Source of the DNA: an uncultured Clostridia bacterium
GTDB lineage: Bacteria > Bacillota_A > Clostridia > Oscillospirales > Acutalibacteraceae
Direction: 5' to 3'
Assembly (NCBI GenBank): GCA_944380625.1
Contig: CALWIE010000062.1
Location: 1-6,163 of the forward strand
Length of the DNA stretch: 6,163 bases
Below the pieces are notes generated by a model that searched no databases, was not told the DNA's origin, and saw nothing but the letters and a program-made list of their open reading frames with translations. Shown here piece after piece: positions 1 through 5,536 of this stretch. The first letter of the stretch is position 1. The number at the start of each line of letters is the position of its first letter. The position numbers and the translations under genes are program-made.

Positions 1-309
1 GTCCTCTACGACGTGCTGAAAGCCGATTTGACCGACGCCACCAAGCGGTATTTGATCGCCGACTTTGACCAGGTGCTGTCCTTAGGGCTTTTGGAGGCGG
101 CGGAAAAGGCCGCCCAAAAGCCCGCCGGGCGGGAGCTCTCCCCCGAGGAGACGGCGGAGATTGAGGCCCTCATCGCAAAGCGGGCCGAAGCCCGCAAGGC
201 CAAGGACTGGGCCACCGCCGACGCCATCCGGGATGAACTGGCCGCCCGCCATGTGGTGATGAAGGATACGCCAAACGGCGTGGAATGGTCCGTGACCGGA
301 CGGGACTAG
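1..309 (+). CDS. cysS: Cysteine--tRNA ligase, C-terminal part (5' end outside window)
   Basis: This is the last 102 codons of cysteinyl-tRNA synthetase, a cytoplasmic class I enzyme that charges tRNA-Cys with cysteine. The frame is open from base 1 and ends at TAG 307-309. What is visible is the C-terminal helical region: [19 protein letters not shown] resembles the family's FDxxLGL segment. It is followed by a Glu/Ala-rich helix ([17 protein letters not shown], then [10 protein letters not shown]) and the typical tail [12 protein letters not shown], seen in most bacterial CysS proteins. The catalytic HIGH and KMSK motifs and the zinc site lie upstream of the window, so intactness cannot be judged. 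No overlap with the next gene, which starts 226 bp later behind a hairpin-rich spacer. Confidence 0.93.
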   Translation, partial: VLYDVLKADLTDATKRYLIADFDQVLSLGLLEAAEKAAQKPAGRELSPEETAEIEALIAKRAEARKAKDWATADAIRDELAARHVVMKDTPNGVEWSVTGRD

Positions 310-327
310 TCGCGAACGGCGCTTTAA

Positions 328-360
328 GGCGGCGGAGCTGGCTGAGGGCCGCTAGTTTTT
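328..360 (+). terminator. Possible weak terminator after cysS
   Basis: GCGGC at 329-333 can pair with GCCGC at 348-352 (a G-T pair at 328/353 extends it), leaving a 14-nt loop, and TTTTT follows at 356-360. The stem is short and three bases separate it from the T-run, so this is only a candidate. Its position 20 bp after the cysS stop codon fits the role. Confidence 0.35.
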
Positions 361-520
361 ATGCCCGCGCTTTGGCCAGGTGGAGGTAAGTAAAAGTTTT
401 TGGGGCGCCTTTTTTCAAAAAGGCGCGGCCTGAAACCGGCGCAGCCGGTGGAAAGAAAGCAGCGAGCGGGGCGCATGCGCCCAACGGGCGGTAGCCCCGG
501 GAGCGGACGGTCTGCGCAGC
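354..520. repeat. Hairpin-rich intergenic block, probable dispersed repeat
   Basis: This spacer holds no credible gene. It contains three separate inverted repeats: a 10-bp arm pair 405-414/417-426 (GCGCCTTTTT facing AAAAAGGCGC, almost no loop), a 6-bp stem 435-440/444-449 (ACCGGC/GCCGGT, 3-nt loop), and a 14-bp perfect palindrome GGGCGCATGCGCCC at 469-482, plus CTGCGCAG at 512-519. The stretch around 391-426 (a GTTTTTGG lead followed by a GC-rich arm, T-run and A-run) is of a kind I recall recurring between genes in Oscillospiraceae genomes. That is memory, not a search. The T-run lies inside the stem, so the first hairpin is not a classic terminator, though it could still stop transcription. 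Confidence 0.45.
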
Positions 521-535
521 TCAAAAGGGGTGCTT

Positions 536-1255
536 ATGGAAAAAGTCATCGTATTCGACTTAGGCGGGACTTTGATGGAATATGAGGGGATGCCCCTTTC
601 CTGGCTTGCGTATTATCCCAAGGGTTTGGCCGCTGTTGACACTGCCTTTGCCTTGGAGCTGACAGAGGAAGAGATTGCCCGCTCTGTGGAGGTGCTGAAA
701 GGGTATAACCCCCGGTATTTTCCCAGGAAAGAGGAAATTCCCCCAGAGAAAATCTTCGGGGACGCCATCCGCCATTGGAGGAAAAAACCGCCTGTAGACC
801 AGGTGATTGCCCAGTTTTTCCAGGGGATGCAGCTGTCGCCCAGAATCTATGAGGACACGATGCCCGCCCTTTCTCTGCTGAAAGGAGCGGGATATAAAAT
901 CGCTTGCCTGACAAACCTCCCTTCCGGCATGCCGGACGCCCTGTTCCGGGAAGGGATGCAGGACTTGACGGAAAAGCTGGATTATTACCTTTCTTCGGAA
1001 CGGTGTGGTTTTCGCAAACCCCACCCGGCGGGCTTGGATCGGATTGCCCGGGAATTTCACGTTCCCGTGGGGAGCTTGTTGTTTGCAGGCGACGAAAGGC
1101 TGGATATGGAAACAGCGGAAAACGCTGGGTGCCCGTTTGTGAGGATTGCCCGTGCGAAGGGTGCAGCTTCGTGGAAAGGCGAACGCCTTTTCGCGGGCGT
1201 GGGAGAGCTGGCCTCTCAGATTATCAAATCCCTTGACTTCACCCGGTTAAAGTGA
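536..1255 (+). CDS. HAD-superfamily hydrolase (phosphatase-like)
   Basis: A 239-residue soluble protein with all four HAD motifs in order. Motif I is FDLGGTL with the nucleophile at D8, motif II LTN at T126, motif III RKPHP at K161, and motif IV GDERLD at D186 and D190. Residues about 15-105 form a helical cap insert, fitting subfamily I. Such enzymes usually hydrolyse small phosphate esters in the cytoplasm; the substrate cannot be read from sequence. The second acidic residue of motif I (usually DxD) is glycine here, as in other DxGGT/DxGNV HAD proteins, so phosphatase activity is likely but not certain. I chose ATG 536 over GTG 530 because the AAAAGGGG ribosome site (523-530) lies five bases before 536 and includes base 530. 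Hand counts of two lines give about 55% GC, against about 67% in a line of the ABC-F gene, and AAA, GAA, TTT and ATT codons are common. This suggests separate ancestry. Confidence 0.85.
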   Translation: MEKVIVFDLGGTLMEYEGMPLSWLAYYPKGLAAVDTAFALELTEEEIARSVEVLKGYNPRYFPRKEEIPPEKIFGDAIRHWRKKPPVDQVIAQFFQGMQLSPRIYEDTMPALSLLKGAGYKIACLTNLPSGMPDALFREGMQDLTEKLDYYLSSERCGFRKPHPAGLDRIAREFHVPVGSLLFAGDERLDMETAENAGCPFVRIARAKGAASWKGERLFAGVGELASQIIKSLDFTRLK

Positions 1256-1261
1256 TATAAC
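1233..1261 (+). promoter_or_regulatory. Sigma-A promoter for the M28 peptidase gene
   Basis: The -35 TTGACT (1233-1238) is separated by exactly 17 bp from the -10 TATAAC (1256-1261). An extended -10 TG lies at 1253-1254, one base before the -10. The TG is part of the HAD stop codon, so the promoter is embedded in the end of that gene. The predicted start point is near 1268, directly before the hairpin at 1272-1307. No other promoter fits between the hairpin and the M28 start codon. Confidence 0.6.
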
Positions 1262-1271
1262 TAAAGGAAGC

Positions 1272-1307
1272 AAAGGCCCGGCGGCGGCAGCGCTGTCCGG
1301 GCTTTTT
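1272..1307 (+). terminator. Terminator-like hairpin between HAD and M28 genes
   Basis: AAAGGCCCGG (1272-1281) pairs with CCGGGCTTTT (1297-1306), with a GC-rich core of six pairs, one G-T and three A-T pairs, a 15-nt loop, and a T-run at 1303-1307. It lies 17 bases after the HAD stop codon, so it can end that transcript. It also sits within the first 40 nt of the transcript expected from the promoter at 1233-1261, so it may act as a leaky attenuator or a protective 5' hairpin for the M28 mRNA. Confidence 0.65.
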
Positions 1308-1338
1308 GTACAGGGAAACGCAAAGGAGGATTTTTGCC

Positions 1339-2616
1339 ATGGAAATTTGTGGGAAGCGGGAGTTTGAGCTGCTCCAAAAGATCGGCTTCACCCGGATTGC
1401 CGGGTCTCCCGAGGAGGAGAAGGCCGCCCAGATTTTAAAAGAGGAGTGCGACAGGATCGGCGTGCCCGCCATCATCGAGCCCTTTGAGATCGAGCAGGGC
1501 ATTGTGGAGGAGGCCAAGCTGGAAATTTTGGAGCCCTTCCAGGCGGAGGTGCCCGTCACCGGGTACCAGTGCGCCGAGAACACCCCCGAGGGGGGCCTTG
1601 AAGCCGGGTTTGTCTATGTGGAGAACGCCACCGACGTGGATTTGTGGGACGTGCGGGGGAAGATTGTGCTGGTCAACGGCTTTATGCGGGTGCCCCTGTT
1701 TAAAAGGCTGAGGAAGGCCGGGGTGGCGGGCATTGTCACCATGGAAGGGGAGCTGCGGGACAAGCGGGAGGAAACCGACCTCTCCACCCGGAAACTGCGC
1801 CGCACCCTGCGGGCCTTTGGGAACGTGCCCATGGTCCACACCCGGGTGCTGGACGCCATGGACATGGTGCGCAAGGGCGCCTGCAAGGCCCGCATGGTGC
1901 TGAAGGGCCGCACCGAGGAGCGCACCTCCCACAACGTGGTGGCCACGGTGCTGGGCACCGAGCGGCCGGAGGAGATCCTCTCCCTGGGGGCCCACTACGA
2001 CTCGGTGGACTTTTCCAAGGGCGTGTTCGACAACGGCGCGGGCAGCGTCATCAACATGGAGGTGCTCCGCTACTTTGCGGAGAATCCCCCCAAGCGCACC
2101 CTGAAGTTTATGTGGTACGGCTCTGAGGAGATCGGCCTGGAGGGCAGCTGGGCCTATGTGAAGGCCCACAAGGAGGAGCTTTCGGATCACCTGCTGATGA
2201 TCAACGTGGACGTGGGCGGCCCTGTGCTGGGCGCCGACCGGATCCCCGCCACGGCGGAGCAGAAGCTGGCGGACTACTTGGAGTACTTTGTGAAGATCCG
2301 GGGCTTTGCCGCCGAGACCAAGCAGGGCATCTACTCCAGCGACTCCATCCCCTTTGCCGACTGCGGCGTCCCCGGGGTGAACTTTGTGCGCTTTGGCGCG
2401 CCGGGGGCCTCGTACATCCACAACCGGTTCGACACCCTCTCTTTCCTCTCCGCCGAGGCCTTGGAGAAGACCACCCGGATCGTCTTGGCCTTTACCCAGG
2501 AGATGGCAAACGCCGCGGTGCTCCCTGTGGAGAAGAAGATCCCCCAGAATATGGTGGAAGAGGTGGAGAAGTACCTCTACAAAAAGGAGCTCTCCGAGGC
2601 GGCCGAGGAGAAATAA
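1339..2616 (+). CDS. M28-family zinc aminopeptidase (cytoplasmic)
   Basis: A 425-residue protein with the complete metal and catalytic set of peptidase family M28. H219 and D221 lie in GAHYDSV, the bridging D231 in FDNGAG, the general base E263 and zinc ligand E264 in GSEEIGLEG, D291 in INVDVGG, and the last ligand H361 in SYIHNRFDT. Residues about 85-190 look like the protease-associated (PA) insert common in this family. Members remove N-terminal amino acids from peptides using two zinc ions. There is no signal peptide or membrane segment, so it probably recycles peptides in the cytoplasm; specificity is unknown. An in-frame TTG at 1306 would extend the protein, but AAAGGAGG at 1322-1329 lies nine bases before ATG 1339, which settles the start. 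The C-terminal tail (400-425) is charged and glutamate-rich. It appears to be a single-gene transcription unit. Confidence 0.9.
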   Translation: MEICGKREFELLQKIGFTRIAGSPEEEKAAQILKEECDRIGVPAIIEPFEIEQGIVEEAKLEILEPFQAEVPVTGYQCAENTPEGGLEAGFVYVENATDVDLWDVRGKIVLVNGFMRVPLFKRLRKAGVAGIVTMEGELRDKREETDLSTRKLRRTLRAFGNVPMVHTRVLDAMDMVRKGACKARMVLKGRTEERTSHNVVATVLGTERPEEILSLGAHYDSVDFSKGVFDNGAGSVINMEVLRYFAENPPKRTLKFMWYGSEEIGLEGSWAYVKAHKEELSDHLLMINVDVGGPVLGADRIPATAEQKLADYLEYFVKIRGFAAETKQGIYSSDSIPFADCGVPGVNFVRFGAPGASYIHNRFDTLSFLSAEALEKTTRIVLAFTQEMANAAVLPVEKKIPQNMVEEVEKYLYKKELSEAAEEK

Positions 2617-2644
2617 CCCCCCGCTCCCGCCCTGGAAAAAAGAG

Positions 2645-2673
2645 TTGACACCGGGCGGGGCCCGTGGTATGCT
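2645..2673 (+). promoter_or_regulatory. Strong sigma-A promoter for the ABC-F leader
   Basis: Consensus -35 TTGACA (2645-2650), a 17-bp spacer, then -10 TATGCT (2668-2673) preceded by an extended -10 TG at 2665-2666. The start point should be near 2680, about 256 nt before the ABC-F start codon. It begins 28 bp after the M28 stop codon. No similar promoter lies between the downstream terminator hairpin and the ABC-F gene. Confidence 0.75.
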
Positions 2674-2678
2674 TACAG

Positions 2679-2689
2679 TGCAAATTGCA
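2679..2689. repeat. Inverted repeat at the predicted transcription start
   Basis: TGCAAATTGCA is a perfect 5-bp inverted repeat around one central base. It covers the predicted start point of the ABC-F leader transcript, where a repressor operator could lie. It is short and AT-centred and could occur by chance; no matching regulator gene is in the window. Confidence 0.25.
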
Positions 2690-2705
2690 TGGAAGGAGTG
2701 GAAGG

Positions 2706-2717
2706 ATGACCGTATAA
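2706..2717 (+). CDS. Leader peptide Met-Thr-Val (candidate upstream ORF)
   Basis: ATG ACC GTA TAA, three codons and a stop, lies about 26 nt into the predicted transcript. GGAAGGAG at 2691-2698 gives a good ribosome site seven bases before the ATG. The start codon is in one half of the leader helix and the stop codon in the other, so a ribosome here would keep the helix open. Such minimal frames are known in attenuators of resistance ABC-F genes. Chance cannot be excluded for so short a frame; the ribosome site and position are the support. Confidence 0.45.
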   Translation: MTV

Positions 2718-2876
2718 GCCTGTGGAAACGGAGAGAGGAATTCGCTGTGGGGGTTTCCCCAGGGCTGGTTCCAGGCTGCCGGTTTTTGGGCTTATCTGTC
2801 ATCCTTTTCAGGCGGCGGGGTCTCCCGCGGCCTTCTTGGGCAGCGGCTCGCGCTGCCTGACGCCTTCTTGGGGATG

Positions 2877-2912
2877 AGGGGCCTGTTCCGGCGAAGGGAA
2901 CAGGCCCCTTTT
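2877..2912 (+). terminator. Strong intrinsic terminator 24 bp before the ABC-F start
   Basis: GGGGCCTGTTCC (2878-2889) pairs perfectly with GGAACAGGCCCC (2897-2908). An extra A-T pair (2877/2909), a 7-nt loop and TTTT at 2909-2912 complete it. It lies inside the transcript that must supply the ABC-F gene, because only 23 bp without promoter boxes separate it from the ATG. It is therefore most likely a conditional terminator. Confidence 0.85.
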
Positions 2913-2935
2913 AGTTTGCCCAGGAGGGATGCGCC

Positions 2936-4489
2936 ATGCTGCAAATACAGGGTTTACACATCGCTATGAAAAAAGACCTGCGGGAGCTGGTACGGGATTT
3001 TACCTTCACCCTGCGCCCAGGGGACAAGGCCGCCGTCATCGGGGAGGAGGGCAACGGCAAGTCCACCCTGCTCAAGCTTATCTACGACCCCGCCTTGGTG
3101 GAGGGTTACGCCCAGTGGTCCGGGACGGTCCAAAAGGACGGGATGCTCCTGGGATATCTGGCCCAGGAGGTCACCCCCGCCCAGGGGGAGATGACCGTCT
3201 ATGACTTCTGCTGCCAGTCCCCGGGGTTTTGGGAGCGCTCCCCGGGGGAGCTGGCCCAGGCCGCCCGGGCCCTGGGGTTCCCCATGGAGTGGTTTTACTC
3301 GGACCGGAAGCTGGGATCCTTCTCCGGGGGGGAAAAGGTGAAGCTGCGCATGGGGCTGCTGGCCCTGGAACAGCCGGACTGCTACCTGCTGGACGAGCCC
3401 TCCAATGACCTGGACCTGGAGACCCTCCAGTGGCTGGAGGGGTTTATCCAGGCCTGCCGGGAGCCGGTGCTGTTTATCTCCCACGACGAGGCCCTGCTGG
3501 AGAACACCGCCAACGTGATTGTCCATTTGGAGCAGCTGCGCCGCAAGACCCTGCCCCGCTGGACCGTGGCCCGGATGGGCTACCGGCAGTATGTGGAGGA
3601 GCGGCTGCAAAGGTTTTCCCACCAGGAGCAGCTGGCCAAAAAGGAGCGGGAGGAGGACAAAAAGCGCCAGGAGCGGTTCCGGCAGATTCAGCAGAAGGTG
3701 GAACACCAGCAAAACGCCGTTTCCCGTCAGGACCCTCACAGCGGCCGGCTGCTGAAAAAGAAGATGAAGGCCGTCAAGTCCCAGGAGCGGCGCTTTGCCC
3801 GGGAGCGGGAGGACATGACGGAGTTTCCCGACAGCGAGGAGGCCATCTTGGTCTCCTTTGGGGAGGACACCGCCCTGCCTGCCGGGAAGACGGTACTGGA
3901 CTTCTCCCTGCCCCGGCTGGAGGCGGGGGGCCGGGTGCTGGCGGAAAACCTGCGGCTGTATGTGCGGGGACCGGAGCATGTGTGCATCCTGGGGGAGAAC
4001 GGGGCGGGGAAGACTACCCTGCTGCGGCAGATCGCCCAGGAGCTCTTAAAGCGCCGGGACCTGCGGGCCGCCTACATGCCCCAGGACTACGGGGAGACGG
4101 TGGACCAGGAGCTGACCCCCGTGGAGTTTTTGGCCAGGAGCGGGGAAAAGGAGGAGCTCACCCGGGTGAAGACCTACCTGGGCAGCATGAAGTACACCCC
4201 GGAGGAGCAGGGCCACGCCGTCCGGGAGCTCTCCGGGGGGCAGAAGGCCAAGCTGTTCTTTTTGAAGATGATCTTGGACGGGGCCAACGTCCTGGTTCTG
4301 GACGAGCCCACCCGGAACTTCAGCCCCCTTTCCGGGCCGGTGATCCGGGGGATTTTAAGGGGCTTTCCCGGGTGCATCCTGAGTGTTTCCCACGACCGGA
4401 AGTACATCGAAGAGGTGTGCTCTACCCTGTACCGGCTGGGGCCGGAGGGCCTGGCGCCCCTGGAAGCCCAGTGGCGGGAGAGACCGTGA
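2936..4489 (+). CDS. ABC-F ATPase, probable antibiotic-resistance (ribosome protection) type
   Basis: A 517-residue protein with two ATP-binding cassettes and no membrane segments. Domain one has Walker A GEEGNGKST (36-44), signature SFSGGEK (128-134), Walker B CYLLDEPSNDLD (149-160, catalytic E154) and H183. A basic Lys/Arg/Gln/Glu-rich linker follows (about 200-300). Domain two has Walker A GENGAGKTT (353-361), signature ELSGGQK (431-437), Walker B LVLDEPTRN (catalytic E457) and H486. ABC-F proteins bind the ribosomal E site and reach the peptidyl-transferase centre with the linker; resistance members dislodge bound drugs. The attenuator-like leader supports the resistance role over a housekeeping one. 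After the second Walker B the sequence is NFSPLSGP instead of the usual NHLD. ATG 2936 follows AGGAGG (2922-2927) by eight bases. Which drugs it protects against is not readable here. First gene of a three-gene operon. Confidence 0.88.
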   Translation: MLQIQGLHIAMKKDLRELVRDFTFTLRPGDKAAVIGEEGNGKSTLLKLIYDPALVEGYAQWSGTVQKDGMLLGYLAQEVTPAQGEMTVYDFCCQSPGFWERSPGELAQAARALGFPMEWFYSDRKLGSFSGGEKVKLRMGLLALEQPDCYLLDEPSNDLDLETLQWLEGFIQACREPVLFISHDEALLENTANVIVHLEQLRRKTLPRWTVARMGYRQYVEERLQRFSHQEQLAKKEREEDKKRQERFRQIQQKVEHQQNAVSRQDPHSGRLLKKKMKAVKSQERRFAREREDMTEFPDSEEAILVSFGEDTALPAGKTVLDFSLPRLEAGGRVLAENLRLYVRGPEHVCILGENGAGKTTLLRQIAQELLKRRDLRAAYMPQDYGETVDQELTPVEFLARSGEKEELTRVKTYLGSMKYTPEEQGHAVRELSGGQKAKLFFLKMILDGANVLVLDEPTRNFSPLSGPVIRGILRGFPGCILSVSHDRKYIEEVCSTLYRLGPEGLAPLEAQWRERP

Positions 4490-4503
4490 GAGGAGGATTG
4501 GAT

Positions 4504-5013
4504 ATGGAGAGAAAGCCCACCCTCACCCTGATGGTGGGGCTGCCTGGGGCGGGGAAGACCACCGCCGCCCGGCAGCTGGAAGAGAGGACCGGGGCCATTC
4601 GGTTCACCCCGGACGAGTGGCACCTGTTCCTGTTTGGGGACGACTTCCACGACCCCCGGGAGCACGCCCTCCACGACCAGCGCCACGACCGGGTGGAGGA
4701 GCTGATGTGGAGCCTGGGGAAGCGGCTGCTGGCCCAGGGGGTCAGCGTGATTTTGGATTTTGGCTTTTGGGGGAGGAGCCAGCGGGAGGAAAAGCGCCGG
4801 GAGGCCCAGGCCCTGGGGGCGGAGTTTGCCATCTGCTACGTCCACGCCCCCTTAGAGGAGCTGTGGCGCCGGCTGGAGGCCCGCAACCGGGAGGCCCGGG
4901 GGGACGTGTTCCAGGCCATCACCCGGGAGGACCTGGAGGAGTGGGCCGCCCTGTTCCAGCCCCCGGACGAGGAGGAACTGCGAAAGGGGGTGCCGCCATG
5001 GGAAAACGGCTGA
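4504..5013 (+). CDS. Small P-loop kinase, AAA_33/zeta-toxin-like fold
   Basis: A 169-residue soluble protein. Walker A is GLPGAGKTT at 12-20 (K18), followed by the TPDEW segment (35-39) where a catalytic or substrate-binding Asp sits in this fold. DFGFW at 85-89 is Walker-B-like, and an Arg-rich lid (RRLEARNRE, 122-130) resembles that of nucleotide-kinase-like enzymes. The FQPPDEEE segment near 151-158 is common in AAA_33 proteins. The fold includes chloramphenicol phosphotransferase, zeta toxins and nucleic-acid kinases, so phosphate transfer from ATP or GTP to a small molecule is likely but the acceptor is unknown. ATG 4504 has AGGAGG (4491-4496) seven bases upstream and begins 14 bp after the ABC-F stop. 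Its 3' end overlaps the next kinase gene by 16 bp, so translation is probably coupled. It might phosphorylate a ribosome-targeting drug; that is inference from context. Confidence 0.8.
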   Translation: MERKPTLTLMVGLPGAGKTTAARQLEERTGAIRFTPDEWHLFLFGDDFHDPREHALHDQRHDRVEELMWSLGKRLLAQGVSVILDFGFWGRSQREEKRREAQALGAEFAICYVHAPLEELWRRLEARNREARGDVFQAITREDLEEWAALFQPPDEEELRKGVPPWENG

Positions 5014-5506
5014 TCCTGGTGGGAGGGCCCATGGGCGTGGGCAAGACCGCCCTGTGCCGGGAGCTGAAAAAGCTGGCGGCCCCTGCGCCTTTTTGGACGG
5101 GGACTGGTGCTGGGACATGGAGCCCTTCCAGGTGACGGAGGAGACAAAGGCCCTGGTCCAGGGGAACATCGTCACCCTGCTGGGGCGGTACCTGGCCTGC
5201 GGGGCCTTCCAGAACGTGGTGTTCTGCTGGGTGATGCACCAGCGGGAAACGGTGGAGGCCCTTTTGGCCGGCCTGCCCCTGGAGGGGGTGGAGGTGACCT
5301 GGGTCACCCTGCTGGCAAGGGAGGAGACCCTGCGCCGGCGCATCGGCGGGGACGTGGCCGCCGGCCTGCGCACCTGGGACGTGCTGGGGCGCAGCCTGGA
5401 GAGGCTCGCCTGCTGCCGGGAGCTGGAGAGCGCCCTGCTGTGGACGGACGGCCTCACCCCCGCCCAGGGGGCCCGCAGGGTGTGGGAGATGGCCCAAGGG
5501 GGCTAA
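4998..5506 (+). pseudogene. Second small P-loop kinase, broken by a one-base frameshift
   Basis: The frame from ATG 4998 (ribosome site AAAGGGGG 4983-4990) gives MGKRLILVGGPMGVGKT with Walker A GGPMGVGKT, then runs out of family-like sequence and stops at TGA 5133-5135. Two bases out of phase, the frame reaching TAA 5504-5506 carries the rest: LDGDWCWDMEPFQVTEETKA, an FCWVMH segment, then LLAREETLRRRIGGD, and a charged C-terminus. Adding one base between 5076 and 5094, for example in the C-run 5080-5083 or T-run 5090-5094, restores a continuous protein of 169 residues. I recall related clostridial P-loop proteins with the same LDGDWCWD block at this distance from Walker A. The downstream part keeps clean coding bias, so the break is either very recent, a sequencing or assembly error in a homopolymer, or, less likely, programmed frameshifting. 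Substrate unknown. Its stop codon overlaps a candidate LexA box. Confidence 0.75.
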
Positions 5507-5517
5507 ACATTTGTTCG
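5504..5517. promoter_or_regulatory. Candidate LexA (SOS) box upstream of recA
   Basis: TAAACATTTGTTCG matches 11 of 14 positions of the Gram-positive box CGAACRNRYGTTCG. The right half GTTCG is perfect and the core AACA-TT-TGTT is symmetric. It lies 19 bp upstream of the recA -35 box and overlaps the stop codon of the preceding gene. Repression of recA by LexA is standard in this phylum, which raises the likelihood; the left half is imperfect. Confidence 0.55.
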
Positions 5518-5536
5518 AGAAATTTTAGAAAATCCA

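Larger units (their letters stand above)
2680..2935 (+). promoter_or_regulatory. Structured leader, probable ribosome-mediated attenuator of the ABC-F gene
   Basis: This gene-free stretch appears to be a folded 5' leader. Helix one pairs 2702-2710 with 2798-2806 (9 bp) and 2714-2720 with 2789-2795 (7 bp), separated by a small internal loop. Its 5' arm contains the whole three-codon reading frame at 2706-2717. Local hairpins follow at 2748-2761, 2815-2828 and 2836-2860 (7 GC-rich pairs), then the terminator at 2877-2912. In known ABC-F leaders a drug-slowed ribosome on a short reading frame alters folding so that the terminator does not form. The parts here match that plan. Candidate antiterminator pairings reaching the terminator's 5' arm (2772-2777 with 2880-2885, or 2809-2813 with 2881-2885) are short, so the switching step is unproven. 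A stand-alone small RNA of about 230 nt is the main alternative. Confidence 0.6.

Noticed and set aside
400..585. Small basic protein frame in the cysS-HAD spacer
   Set aside because: It is made of the inverted repeats and runs into the HAD gene in another frame; it has no suitable ribosome site.
2689..2709. Second leader frame, ATG at 2689 (MEGVEG then TGA overlapping the ATG at 2706)
   Set aside because: No ribosome site fits upstream and the ATG would be only about nine bases from the transcript start. The overlap with the next ATG is notable but not enough.
2760..2785. tRNA-like GGTTCC segment
   Set aside because: No acceptor stem or cloverleaf can be drawn around it.
1435..2802. Long reverse-strand open frame opposite the M28 gene
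   Set aside because: Its product is rich in Gly, His, Leu and Val in a pattern typical of the antisense of a high-GC gene, with no recognisable domain. The + strand carries a complete M28 active site.
2617..2912. 6S RNA or another stand-alone small RNA ending at the terminator
   Set aside because: The 5' and 3' ends of the predicted transcript do not pair with each other as in 6S RNA. The ABC-F gene needs this transcript because no promoter lies between terminator and start codon. Kept only as the alternative to the attenuator.
3430..5013. Long + strand frame starting inside the ABC-F gene and continuing into the first kinase
   Set aside because: The upstream part is a Gly/Ala/Pro-rich out-of-frame reading of the ABC-F gene; the real gene starts at ATG 4504 behind AGGAGG.
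5519..5533. ATTTT-AG-AAAAT inverted repeat as a terminator before recA
   Set aside because: The stem is only A-T pairs with a two-base loop and no following T-run.
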